Below are positions 8,368-16,800 of a stretch of 64,000 bases of DNA, in pieces; positions within the stretch are counted from its first letter, which is position 1; every line of letters begins with the position of its first letter. Under the pieces are notes generated by a model that searched no databases, had not been told where the DNA came from, and worked only from the letters and a program-made list of their open reading frames with translations. The stretch comes from Acidobacteriaceae bacterium (GTDB lineage Bacteria > Acidobacteriota > Terriglobia > Terriglobales > Acidobacteriaceae), in contig CAHJWI010000010.1 of NCBI GenBank assembly GCA_903642225.1, forward strand, positions 1 through 64,000. The letters run 5' to 3'. Both the position numbers and the translations under genes were made by a program.

Positions 8368-8886
8368 TTATGCGGCCTGCATGGCGTTCTCGCCAGCCTT
8401 TGCGGCTGCGGCGTTGATCTTGCTTTCGGCAAGCTCGGTGAACTTCTTGTCGCCGTTCTTGCTGTCTTCCAAGGATTCAGCGATTCCCTTTACGGCCTCC
8501 TGCTTGCCGATCGTCTTGGCGTAACTTGCGAGGGAGCCGTAGGAGGCGACCCGGAAGAGTTGCTGCTGATTGGCAGCCACAATGAGCGCCGAATCGCGGA
8601 CCGGGCCACTGTCGGTGTTCTTGATCATCTCTTCAACTTCTTTGATCATGGCGTCGGTAATGTGGTTGTCGTTTCGCTGCACCTTCTCGCCGATAGCGCT
8701 GAAGGCCTGCTCGAGCTTGCTGCCGTACTCCTTGCTCTTGGTGGCGGTTTTGCTGAAAAGCTCTTTGAGGTCGGGGTCGGACGAAGCGTCGGCCATGGCG
8801 GGCGCGGCCTGGGCCAGTTTGTCCTCCATGTCAAGAACATAGGTCATGGCGGTGGTCATCAACTGCTGTACGGTTTCAATCTTCAT
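8368..8886 (-). CDS. DUF892 (YciF-like) ferritin-fold protein lacking metal ligands
   Basis: The protein has 172 residues from the ATG at 8886, which has GGAGAG at a normal distance upstream on the minus strand; a longer frame upstream has no such site. It is all-helical and follows the DUF892 layout: a first helix with MEDKLAQAAPAMADASS, a helix pair near GEKVQRNDNHIT, then GPVRDSALIVAANQQQLF and ASYGSLASYAK. From memory of the family, the usual ExxH-type ligands (EHxE in helix 3 and H and E in helices 2 and 4) are replaced here by Q, L, R, A/T and S, so a di-iron centre is unlikely. DUF892 proteins are linked to stress. A terminator follows the gene. Confidence 0.75.
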   Translation of the reverse strand: MKIETVQQLMTTAMTYVLDMEDKLAQAAPAMADASSDPDLKELFSKTATKSKEYGSKLEQAFSAIGEKVQRNDNHITDAMIKEVEEMIKNTDSGPVRDSALIVAANQQQLFRVASYGSLASYAKTIGKQEAVKGIAESLEDSKNGDKKFTELAESKINAAAAKAGENAMQAA

Positions 8887-8980
8887 TGTGCTGCTCTCCG
8901 GGAGCGGGCCAGGCGATGCTGGCGGGCTACGGAGTGGGATGCCTTTTCGAACGTGTGATCGGGTGTGCCAATGTCTGACA

Positions 8981-9999
8981 CTACCGTCGTGCTTCACGCA
9001 GGGAGTCGCTGTGGTGTGCCGACGCAGCGGGCATGAGGAGTCGAAGAGCTGCAGGCGCGATTGTCAGGGTCATGGGCAGAAGACCGGCTGGTTCACCATC
9101 AACCTGTGCGTGGAGCTCTGGAGTGGAAGCTACCGGCGTGCACCGAAGTTCCTGCACGGCCAAGGTGGTGAGCCAGGGGTTTGCGTGTGCCAGCCGAAGT
9201 TTGCCCAGCAGCATCCATGCAGGCATCGCAACGTGTGCTGGGGCGGAAAGCAGGTGCACCAGAAGGTGAGGATGGTGGAGACCCGCAGTCGGTGTAAGCC
9301 CCCGAAAGAGGCCGCCTAGGTCCGGAACACGCGACGCCATCATGGCTACGGCCGATTGCGCCTGCCACGCTGTGCTGCCTGGTACGCGGTACTCCACCTG
9401 AAAGGCAGGAAAGCGCCGCGTAAGGAAGAGCCTTGCGGCCTCAAGGTAATAGCCTCGCCGACCGAATCGAACTTTGACTGCCGGCCTCATTTCGTGAAGG
9501 AGGCGGCCATCCGGTCCCGCGCCCGCCATGACGATGAACCAGCGCTTGGAGCTGCCGGTCTGTGCCAGTCCAAGGGGAATTGTGTGCGGTTGAAAGGTGA
9601 GTAGCTCTTCGATAGCGTGGAGCGGATGAGTGGGTAAGCCCAGGTTGCGCGCAAGGGCATGGCAGTACCCAGCGGCAGAACACCGAGGGCAGCTTCGGTT
9701 CCGGCGAGCCCCTGGAGGACTTCGTGCACCGTACCGTCTCCACCGCAGGCGAGCACCAGATCAGAGGTTTCGCTGGCTCGACAGGCGAGGCTAGTGGCAG
9801 ATCCAGGGGCTGCGGTCGTTCTCTTTACCTGAACGTCGAGCCCATGCGCTTCAAGGGCAAGCACAAGTCGATGCTGAAGGCCGGCAGAGGAACCCACACC
9901 TGCGGTGGGGTTGAGGATGACCGTGACACGCTTCACAAGGTTAGCTTGCCACGCCGGCGGTGGGTCGCGGCTCGTCGACGTCAACTTCACTTGATACAC
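8981..9999 (-). pseudogene. Diacylglycerol/lipid kinase (YegS/DagK type) split by a one-base frameshift
   Basis: Two overlapping minus-strand frames make one lipid kinase of about 338 residues. The first (GTG at 9999, or an in-frame GTG near 9942) carries the DAGK catalytic start: VILNPTAGVGSS and LACGGDGTVHEVLQGLAGT, then LGVLPLGTA. The canonical continuation, GTANALARNLGLP, is found only after a +1 shift: at 9656-9663 the strand reads GCCATGCC where GCCAATGCC (A-N-A) is expected, so one A is missing. The second frame then continues to 8981 with MAGAGPDGR and the terminal AQVDGEP. Everything else is intact. It is either a very recent mutation or a sequencing error; as written the product would stop early with a scrambled end. 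Confidence 0.85.
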
Positions 10000-10055
10000 T
10001 CGCGCTACTTGCGGCGCGGGTGGTTATGGGCTGCGTGTTTCGAGGTTTGATCTGT

Positions 10056-12632
10056 ATGGCGACGAGCACGGTTCCCTCCCCTGTGGTGACGAAGACGTTT
10101 AAGCCATTTGTGCCAGCGCATGAGGCGCCGCCGGAGCTTACAGTGCGGGCGGTGCTGATTGGGGCGGTGTTTGGAGTTTTGTTTGGGGCGGTAACGGTGT
10201 ATGTCGGTCTGCGCGCCGGGTTGACGGTGGCCGCGTCGATCCCGATCTCCGTGCTCTCGATTTCGATTTTGCGGGTGCTGGGGCGGGCTTCGATCCTGGA
10301 GAACAATATTGTGCAGACGACGGGCAATGCGGGCCAGTCGATTGCCAGTGGGGTGATCTTCACCTTGCCGGCGCTGATCTTCCTGGGGTTCGATCTGGAG
10401 TATGCGCGCATCTTTGCGCTGGCGCTGTTCGGCGGGTGGCTGGGCGTGCTGTTCATGATTCCGCTGCGGCGGCAGCTGATTGTGGAGGAGCATGGGTCGC
10501 TGCTGTACCCGGAGGGCACGGCGTGCGCGGATGTGCTGATGGCGGGGGAGCGCGGGGGCAGCTTTGCGTCGAAGGTGTTTCTGGGGCTGGGGCTCGGGTC
10601 GCTGTATACCTTGTTTCAGAACGAGAACCTGTTCGGGCTGTGGCCGGCGCAGCCCAACTGGTCGCCGGACCTGGGCACGCAGCACCTGTTGCGGGGCGGC
10701 GCGGTGCGGGCGGATGTGACGCCGGAGTACCTGGGCGTGGGCTACATCATCGGCATGCGGGTGAGCGGGGTGATGCTGGCGGGCGGGGTGTTCAGCTGGC
10801 TGGTGCTGATGCCGGCGATCTACTTCTTCGGGTCGCACCTGAGCGGGCCGCTGTACCCGGGAACGGTGCCGATCCACGACATGGGGCCGAGCGACCTGTG
10901 GCGAACGTACATTCGGCCGATGGGTGCGGGCGCGGTGGCGGCGGCGGGGTTGCTGACGCTGTTGCGGACGCTGCCGACGATCGTTGGTGCACTCTCGGGG
11001 TCGTTGCAGGCGAAGAAGAGTGTCGAGCTTTCTTCGAGCAGTGCGGATGGTGTTGCTGCGGTTACGGAGACGGCGGAGTATCGCAGGGCTTCATCCGCCG
11101 AGCGGTTGAACGCGACGAGGATGCCGATGGTGGCGCGGACGGCGCATGACCTGCCAAATTCGGTTGTGTTTGGCGGAAGTGCGCTGCTGATTGCGCTGAT
11201 GTGGGCGTTCCTGGAGTTCAAGCCGGTGCCGGGGGCGCAGGTGGGGGCGGTGGCGAACCTGGCCGCCGCCTTGCTGATCGTGGTCTTCGGATTCCTGTTT
11301 GTGACGGTGTCGGCGCGGATTGTGGGCATCGTTGGATCGAGTGCATCGCCGGTAAGCGGCATGACGATCGCGACGCTGATGGCGACGACGGCGATCTTTC
11401 TGGTGAAGGGGTGGACGGCTCCGGCCTTCGGTGCGCTGGCAATTACGATCGGCGGCGTAGTGTGTATTGCGGCGTCGAATGCCGGTGACTGTGCGCAGGA
11501 TTTGAAGACGGGCTACCTGATCGGCGCAACGCCTTGGAAGACGCAGCTGGCGATCATGGTGGGCGTGATCGTGAGCGTGTTTTCAATTGGTTTGACGCTG
11601 AACCTGATGAACACGGGGCTGGAGGAATTTCGGGCTTTGCCACACGCTGTGGCCTTAAATGATGCAGCGCTGCCAGAGGGCGTACATGACATGGGCAGGT
11701 TCAAGCGGCCGCATATTCGGCTGTCAGTGCCGAAGGCTGGGACCGCAGCCAGCGTCACGGATACGGCGCTGGGGGTGGCGATTCCGGCGGGGGCGGCGGC
11801 GGTGCCGAGCGGGGAGATCAACGATGCGACGCGCTACCACCTGATCAACGCGATCGGGTCGGCGACGCTGGAGGACGGCAAGTACCTGTATGACCCGGTG
11901 ACGGGCAAGCTGGCAATTCAGTGGATCCAGGGGATCGGGAGCGAAAAGGCAGCGGCACCGCAGGGGCGGCTGATGGCCACGGTAATTAACGGGATACTTT
12001 CGCGCAAGCTGCCGTGGAGCCTAGTGTTGCTTGGGGTCGCGCTGGTGATTGGGATCGAGCTGCTGGGGGTGCGGTCGCTGACGTTTGCGGTGGGTGCGTA
12101 TCTTTCGATTGCGACGACGCTTGCGATTTTTGCGGGTGGACTGGTGCGGTGGATAGCAGACCGCGCGGTAGCAACGGCACGCGCACGGGATGCGGCGCGG
12201 CAGCATGCGACGCAGATGGCGATGCGGATGGCGGCGGCGGCGCCTGCGGGCTCCGAGGTTTCGGTGGTGGAAGGTGTGCCTACTGTGGGGCTGGCACCAC
12301 AGCCTACGCTGGACGAGATGGAGGGCGCGCTAACCGGGAACGAGGCGCTGACGGACCTGGAGAACGACGAGATTTCGCCTGGATCGCTGTTTGCCAGTGG
12401 GCTAATAGCGGCAGGCGGGATTGTGGGATTGCTGGGTGTGGGCGTGCGGCTGTATGAGTCGGCGACGGACCGGACTATGCCGCGATTCTCCGCTCACAAC
12501 CCGCTGTACCATGACCCGGTGGCGGTGGTGATGTTTGCCGCGCTGGCTGGGGCACTCTACTACTTTGCGCGGACACCGCTGCCGGCGACGGATTTGTCGA
12601 GTGCGGAGGCCGGGGAGAATCGTCTAAGCTAG
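10056..12632 (+). CDS. OPT family oligopeptide transporter
   Basis: The protein has 858 residues from the ATG at 10056 (MATSTVPSPVV), preceded by GAGG; longer upstream starts would run into the divergent kinase gene. About 14-16 membrane helices span residues ~25-850. Family marks include VYVGLRAGLTVAASIPISVLS, given here in pieces as VYVGLRAGL and ASIPISVLS, then NAGQSIASGVIFTLPAL, EEHGSLLYPEGTACADVL and NAGDCAQDLKTGYLIGATP. This is the bacterial OPT group (TIGR00733-like), proton-coupled importers of small peptides or metal chelates in the inner membrane. A soluble loop (~residues 535-640) breaks the C-terminal half. The DUF2059 gene follows 45 bases later on the same strand. Confidence 0.9.
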   Translation: MATSTVPSPVVTKTFKPFVPAHEAPPELTVRAVLIGAVFGVLFGAVTVYVGLRAGLTVAASIPISVLSISILRVLGRASILENNIVQTTGNAGQSIASGVIFTLPALIFLGFDLEYARIFALALFGGWLGVLFMIPLRRQLIVEEHGSLLYPEGTACADVLMAGERGGSFASKVFLGLGLGSLYTLFQNENLFGLWPAQPNWSPDLGTQHLLRGGAVRADVTPEYLGVGYIIGMRVSGVMLAGGVFSWLVLMPAIYFFGSHLSGPLYPGTVPIHDMGPSDLWRTYIRPMGAGAVAAAGLLTLLRTLPTIVGALSGSLQAKKSVELSSSSADGVAAVTETAEYRRASSAERLNATRMPMVARTAHDLPNSVVFGGSALLIALMWAFLEFKPVPGAQVGAVANLAAALLIVVFGFLFVTVSARIVGIVGSSASPVSGMTIATLMATTAIFLVKGWTAPAFGALAITIGGVVCIAASNAGDCAQDLKTGYLIGATPWKTQLAIMVGVIVSVFSIGLTLNLMNTGLEEFRALPHAVALNDAALPEGVHDMGRFKRPHIRLSVPKAGTAASVTDTALGVAIPAGAAAVPSGEINDATRYHLINAIGSATLEDGKYLYDPVTGKLAIQWIQGIGSEKAAAPQGRLMATVINGILSRKLPWSLVLLGVALVIGIELLGVRSLTFAVGAYLSIATTLAIFAGGLVRWIADRAVATARARDAARQHATQMAMRMAAAAPAGSEVSVVEGVPTVGLAPQPTLDEMEGALTGNEALTDLENDEISPGSLFASGLIAAGGIVGLLGVGVRLYESATDRTMPRFSAHNPLYHDPVAVVMFAALAGALYYFARTPLPATDLSSAEAGENRLS

Positions 12633-12677
12633 GGTGTGGCCTTTCGCGACGATGCGGAAGGTGAAGTCTGGAGAAAT

Positions 12678-13259
12678 ATGCTTCGTTGGATTGCCCTTGT
12701 TGCCGCACTTTGTTTGAGTGCACACCCCCTTGTCGCCCATGCCGACGACGCTACGAAGCGCGTGAAGGTGGAGCAGATGCTGACCCTGACCAAGACAGAC
12801 AGCATCAGCCAGAAAATGCTGGCAAATGTTCCGGTGCGTGTGAAGACAATGGCTGCACGACAGCCAGCAGTAACAGCTGCTGCTACCACCGAGCAGAAAA
12901 AGCTGGCGGACGACTACCTGAACCAGATGAGCACCATAGCGCAGGGTGGTGCGAACTGGCCAGCGCTGAAGCCCAAGATTGTGGACCTGTACATGACCAC
13001 TTTTACGGAGGCTGACCTGGATGGTATCCTCGCATTTTTCAAGACGCCAGCAGGGCAGGACTATGTCTCGAAGTCTCCGGAACTGAGTGGTAAGACGGTG
13101 GATATTCTGCAGGGTGCAATCAGTGGGCTGCAGCCCCAGTTCGAGGCAGCGACACGGGCCTTTCAAACGCAGATGCAGAACCTGCCTCCGGCACCGACCG
13201 GAGCCGCGCCTGCGAAGCCGCCCACGCTTGGACCGCCGACGCTGCAGCCACGGAACTAG
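12678..13259 (+). CDS. DUF2059 secreted protein
   Basis: The protein has 193 residues from the ATG at 12678, with GGAG directly upstream; an upstream in-frame GTG lacks such a site and would bury the signal peptide. Residues 1-22 are a signal peptide (cut near LVAHADD). The mature part matches DUF2059: two helical stretches, the second reading IVDLYMTTFTEADLDGILAFF and continuing with KTPAGQDYVSKSPEL (the F-x-T-P-x-G-Q element). A proline-rich tail (APTGAAPAKPP) ends the protein. DUF2059 proteins are periplasmic and of unknown role. It is probably co-transcribed with the OPT gene and with the RNA ligase-like gene, whose start follows by one base. Confidence 0.75.
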   Translation: MLRWIALVAALCLSAHPLVAHADDATKRVKVEQMLTLTKTDSISQKMLANVPVRVKTMAARQPAVTAAATTEQKKLADDYLNQMSTIAQGGANWPALKPKIVDLYMTTFTEADLDGILAFFKTPAGQDYVSKSPELSGKTVDILQGAISGLQPQFEAATRAFQTQMQNLPPAPTGAAPAKPPTLGPPTLQPRN

Positions 13260-13260
13260 G

Positions 13261-13764
13261 TTGAGCTGCGTGTTGACGCTGGCTCTGGACGAGCCGGCAC
13301 AGGCCAGATTTGAGGCGATGCGGCAGCGATGGTTTCCGGCAGAGTTAAACCGCATCCCTGCACATTTGACGCTTTTCCACACGCTGCCGGACGTGCAGGG
13401 AACGGAAATCCAATTGGCCCGTTTGGCGGCCAATGAGTCTGCATTCAGCATGCATGTGGCACAGGTGCGCTCCATTGGGCGTGGCGTGGCGTTCTTTCTT
13501 GATGCTGCCGAGGCCAACCGCTTGCATGGCAGGCTGAGTGCCGCATTTGCGGATATTCTAAGCGCGCAGGATCGGCAGGGTTTTCGACCCCATGTGGTCG
13601 CGCAGAATAAGGTTGCGCCTGCCGTTGCAAAGGAAACGCTGGCGTTGTTGCAGGCGGGATTTCAGCCCTGGACCTGCCGGGCGATTGGGCTCGATTTGTG
13701 GCGCTACCTTGGTGGACCCTGGAAGTTCGTGCGACGTTTTGACTTTGCTGCACCTAACAGCTAG
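13261..13764 (+). CDS. 2'-5' RNA ligase / cyclic phosphodiesterase-like (2H) protein
   Basis: The protein has about 167 residues. Starts at TTG 13261 or GTG 13270 both leave the fold whole; longer frames overlap the DUF2059 gene and add no fold. The two-histidine phosphoesterase signature is partly standard: HLTLF (HxT) near residue 41 and PHVVAQNK near 112, where the second motif is HxV rather than HxT/S. The W-x-x-R-x-F-[DE]F end (GPWKFVRRFDF) is typical of the 2'-5' RNA ligase group 2. Relatives act on 2',3'-cyclic or 2',5' nucleotide bonds; the exact substrate is not known. It converges on hemG with a 9-base gap. Confidence 0.7.
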   Translation: MSCVLTLALDEPAQARFEAMRQRWFPAELNRIPAHLTLFHTLPDVQGTEIQLARLAANESAFSMHVAQVRSIGRGVAFFLDAAEANRLHGRLSAAFADILSAQDRQGFRPHVVAQNKVAPAVAKETLALLQAGFQPWTCRAIGLDLWRYLGGPWKFVRRFDFAAPNS

Positions 13765-13773
13765 GAACGGAGG

Positions 13774-15219
13774 CTAAGCCGCCGCGACCGTGCGGGCGGC
13801 TGTGCGAGCATCGCGGATGAGGTCTGGAACGCCGACGCCGCGGTAGCCGTTACCGAGCAGGCGGAGCTTGCCGATCGCAGAGATGCGGCGGTCGAGTTCG
13901 GCCATGCGGTTAAGGTGGCCGACCTCGTATTGCGGCAGGGCGCGGGGCCAGCGGCGGACGACGGTAACGGTGGCAGGCGGCAGCGGGCCGAGCATCTTTT
14001 GCAGTTCTGTGTGGGCGAGTTGGGCGATGGCTTCGTCGGTTTGCCGGATGAGCTTGTCGGCGGTAGGTCCACCGAAGTAGGCACGGAGCAAGCGGCCGCC
14101 AACGGGGGCGCGGTCAGCGAACTTCTGGTCGGCGAAGGTGGCGGCGAGGAGGCGGGTGCCCTCGCCGGGGGGAGCCAGGAAGCCGAAGCCTTTGGGCCAG
14201 GTAATGCTTTGTGCTTGCGCTATTTCGGGCGAGAAGGCAAAGGCAACGGTGACGGCGGAGCTCGCCGGGATGTCGACAAGCTGGGCGGCGCGACGATCGA
14301 TGGAGTGGAGCAGGTGGGCCGTGGCGGCGACGGGCGTGGCGAGAACGACGTCAGTGAAGCTGTGTTGCTGTGACGTTCCTGCCGGGCGTGGATCGCGGGA
14401 CGAGGCGGTTGCAGCGGTATGGACGACCCAGCCCTCCGGGGTGCGGCGAAGGCTGAGCGCCGTGGTGTTGAGCTGGGTGGACGTCGGCGGGAGAGTGGCG
14501 GCCATGGCCTCCGCGAGTGCGCCCATGCCGCTGCGCAGGGTGGTGAAGGTGGCTGGCCGCGGCTTGCCGTTGCGTTCGCGGTCGCGCTGCTGGACGGCGG
14601 CGATGAGGGAGCCGTGCTCGTGCTCCATTTTGACGAACGGTGCCATGACGGCCTGCACGGAGAGCCGGCGAACGTCCCCGCCGAAGACGCCGTTGAGCAG
14701 TGGCGCGCCCACGACGCGGAGGACTTCCGCGCCGAAGTGGCGGGTGACGAAGGTGGCGACGGACTCATCGCTGTGCGGATGGGTGTGCTTCAGATCTTCG
14801 GCACGTTGCGGTTCTGCAGCGTAGGCGCGGCGGGCTGCGGGGCTGAAGAGCGCGTGACCGTCAAGCGCGGCAAGATCGGAGGGGACCATCATGCGCATGC
14901 CGTCGGGCATGGCGAGGAGCTTGCCGCCGCGGAGCACGTAGGTGACGCGTTCGGCGTCGTTGGACTGCATGATTTCGCCGGCAAGGCCGAGTTCTCCGGC
15001 GACTTCGCGCGCCCAGGGCTTCTCGGTGACCCAGGCGTCCGGGCCGGTTTCCATGATGAAGCCGGCCTCGCGATGGGTTTCGACGATGCCGCCGAGGCGG
15101 GGCGAGGCTTCAATGAGGGTGAAGGTGACGTCTGCGCCTTCGCGTTGCCGGCGTGTGAGTTCGTAAGCGGCGGCCAGGCCAGCGATGCCTCCGCCGACGA
15201 TGGCAATGTGTTTTGGCAT
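13774..15219 (-). CDS. hemG: Protoporphyrinogen oxidase (HemY-type, FAD)
   Basis: The protein has 481 residues. A Rossmann FAD motif GGGIAGLAAAYEL starts at residue 9, with the acidic end LIEASPRLGGIV at about 35-46. The sequence METGPDAWVTEKPW and the late GNGYRGVGVPDLIRDA are typical of oxygen-dependent protoporphyrinogen IX oxidase (HemY/PgoX). It removes six electrons from protoporphyrinogen IX to give protoporphyrin IX, the substrate of the ferrochelatase encoded just upstream. It is the last gene of the minus-strand haem cluster. The gap to hemH (103 bases) contains a dispersed-repeat-like segment. Confidence 0.9.
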   Translation of the reverse strand: MPKHIAIVGGGIAGLAAAYELTRRQREGADVTFTLIEASPRLGGIVETHREAGFIMETGPDAWVTEKPWAREVAGELGLAGEIMQSNDAERVTYVLRGGKLLAMPDGMRMMVPSDLAALDGHALFSPAARRAYAAEPQRAEDLKHTHPHSDESVATFVTRHFGAEVLRVVGAPLLNGVFGGDVRRLSVQAVMAPFVKMEHEHGSLIAAVQQRDRERNGKPRPATFTTLRSGMGALAEAMAATLPPTSTQLNTTALSLRRTPEGWVVHTAATASSRDPRPAGTSQQHSFTDVVLATPVAATAHLLHSIDRRAAQLVDIPASSAVTVAFAFSPEIAQAQSITWPKGFGFLAPPGEGTRLLAATFADQKFADRAPVGGRLLRAYFGGPTADKLIRQTDEAIAQLAHTELQKMLGPLPPATVTVVRRWPRALPQYEVGHLNRMAELDRRISAIGKLRLLGNGYRGVGVPDLIRDARTAARTVAAA

Positions 15220-15243
15220 GGGTGCCTCAAGCTGTGGAGCGTG

Positions 15244-15287
15244 AAAAGCAGGTTCTCCGCTGCGCTTCGATCCCGGTCGAAATGACC
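15244..15287. repeat. Dispersed-repeat-like segment between hemH and hemG
   Basis: On the minus strand the segment reads GGTCATTTCGACC, then GGGATCGAAGCGCAGCGG, then AGAACCTGCTTTT. From memory this resembles the short interspersed repeat with a TCATTTCGACC...GAGAxxCTGCTTTT pattern scattered between genes in many acidobacterial genomes. It contains the small dyad TTCGA/TCGAA. Only one copy is seen in this window. Confidence 0.35.
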
Positions 15288-15322
15288 TTTTGAGGTCGTC
15301 GAGACGGTGAAAGAAGTGACGC

Positions 15323-16600
15323 CTAGACGACAGCGAGTTCGGGTTCGGGCAGCGGAGTGAGGATGCGGACGACTTCGGCGGTGCCGGTTTCGGTGGGCTT
15401 CGGCGTGGCGTGGGCGTAACCGCGGAGGACGATGTCTTCGATGGCGGCGATCAGGGTCGGCGAGTCGTTGAGGCTGGCGGCCCGGGAGACGGTAAGGCCG
15501 ACTTCGTGGGCGGTTTGCTGGAAGGCGATGTCGATGTCGTAGAGGATTTCGACGTGGTCGCAGAGGAAGCCGACGGGCTGCATGACGACGTGCTCGTAGC
15601 CCTCGTGCTTGAGCGCGGCGAGGGTGTCTTCAACGGAGGGGCCGATCCACGGGCCGCCGCTGAGGCCCTGGCTCTGGAAGCAGAAGAACCAGTTGTCTGC
15701 GGTGAGCGGGTGCCGGCCGGCCTGCGTGCCGCCTGCGCCGAGTTCGGCGGCGATGCGTTCCGCGGTGAGCTTGCATTCGCGGTTGTAGGTGTCGGGTTCC
15801 GTGGCAAGGATCATGCCGTGGTGCTCGACGGGCTTCACCGAGGCCTGGACCGTGCGGCAAGGGACGGAGTGCGCGGTGAAGAGGATGGCGGTGCGTGCGC
15901 CGGTGGCGAGTGCCGCGTCGTAGGCGGTGCGCATGACCTCTGCAAAGGCGCGCGCGAGCAGCGGGTGCTCAGCCCAGCCGGTGAGGAAGTCGATGCGCAG
16001 CTCGTCACCCGCGGCGGTTTCGACGGCGCGCTTGTAGAGGCCGACGCTGGTGCGGCTGTTCTGCGGCGCGAGGCAGAGGGTCGTGGCCGAGGTGATGCCG
16101 TCCTGCTTCATCCGGGCGACAACGTCGGCGATGAAGGGGTGCCAGTTGCGCATGCCGACGTAGACGGGCACGCCGAGTTCCGCCGCAAGGAGGCGGCCCT
16201 GGAGGAGCGTCCAGCGGGTGAGGTGCGGGCCCTCCGCGGTCGGTTCTTCACGAAGGCCGATCTCGGCGTAGCGCTCCTGCAGTTCGTGGACGACGTGGGG
16301 CGGAACGCCGCGGCCGCCCGTGACGAGCTTGAGGTACGCGTCCATTTCGCCCAGGGTGTCGGGCGTGCCGTGGGCCAGCAGGAGGACGGCCTGTGGCTTG
16401 TTGGAGGGCTGTGCTTCGGCGAGTTGGCCTTCGATGATGGGGTGCTTGCCGGATGGCTCGGCGGCGATTCGGCTCTGGCCGGGGCGCTTGCGGGCGGCGA
16501 CGACGATCTGCTGCGCGGCGATGTCGTGGAAGGGCTGGAGGCGCTCGGAGAGGTTGAGCTTTTCGGCGAGGATGCCGAGCGTGAAGTGGAAGAGGCTCAT
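15323..16600 (-). CDS. hemH: Ferrochelatase with N-terminal extension
   Basis: From the ATG at 16600 the protein has 425 residues; ATGs at 16636 and 16642 would add 12-14. The ferrochelatase core starts about 70 residues in (AVLLLAHGTPDTLGEMDAYL) and carries the metal-insertion residues: the histidine of TAHSVPCRT (about residue 244) and the glutamate of PVGFLCDHVEILYDID (about residue 351). It inserts Fe2+ into protoporphyrin IX. The first ~70 residues (MSLFHFTLGILAEKLN onwards, with a basic stretch AARKRPGQSR) are not part of the usual family, and no start codon lies closer to the core, so the extension seems real. The order hemE-hemH-hemG fits one operon. Confidence 0.88.
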   Translation of the reverse strand: MSLFHFTLGILAEKLNLSERLQPFHDIAAQQIVVAARKRPGQSRIAAEPSGKHPIIEGQLAEAQPSNKPQAVLLLAHGTPDTLGEMDAYLKLVTGGRGVPPHVVHELQERYAEIGLREEPTAEGPHLTRWTLLQGRLLAAELGVPVYVGMRNWHPFIADVVARMKQDGITSATTLCLAPQNSRTSVGLYKRAVETAAGDELRIDFLTGWAEHPLLARAFAEVMRTAYDAALATGARTAILFTAHSVPCRTVQASVKPVEHHGMILATEPDTYNRECKLTAERIAAELGAGGTQAGRHPLTADNWFFCFQSQGLSGGPWIGPSVEDTLAALKHEGYEHVVMQPVGFLCDHVEILYDIDIAFQQTAHEVGLTVSRAASLNDSPTLIAAIEDIVLRGYAHATPKPTETGTAEVVRILTPLPEPELAVV

Positions 16601-16645
16601 GGGTTTAGTGTCTCGCGTTGCGGGGGTTGGGTCCATGGGCAAACA

Positions 16646-16716
16646 GACCCACCTTAATCGCGCGCGAAGAGTTTTGCGGGTTTGTGACGGGATGCGGGCG
16701 CGATGAGAGAGGCACC
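16646..16716. repeat. Dispersed palindromic element, copy A (between hemE and hemH)
   Basis: The 71-base segment begins GACCCACCTTAATCGCGC and ends with GGGCGCGATGAGA then GAGGCACC. A second copy with the same ends and similar spacing lies at 19915-19987 inside lhr. ATCGCGC near the left end is the exact complement of GCGCGAT near the right end, so the element can fold into a hairpin. The two copies match well at both ends and poorly in the middle. From memory the end motifs resemble a short repeat common in acidobacterial genomes. Confidence 0.55.
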
Positions 16717-16742
16717 AATCTTTGTGGTTCGTCAGGGCTCAA

Positions 16743-16800
16743 GAGGTCGGGGCCGGCGAGTCAGGCTGGCGAGGTCGGGGCTGGCGAGGTCAGGGCTGAG
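16743..16800. repeat. Four imperfect copies of a 15-base tandem repeat at the hemE 3' end
   Basis: The unit GAGGTCGGGGCTGGC occurs at 16743-16757 (one change), 16758-16770 (two bases missing), 16771-16785 (exact) and 16786-16800 (changed at the end). The hemE stop codon lies inside the last unit, so the array runs from the very end of hemE into the gap before hemH. Confidence 0.7.
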
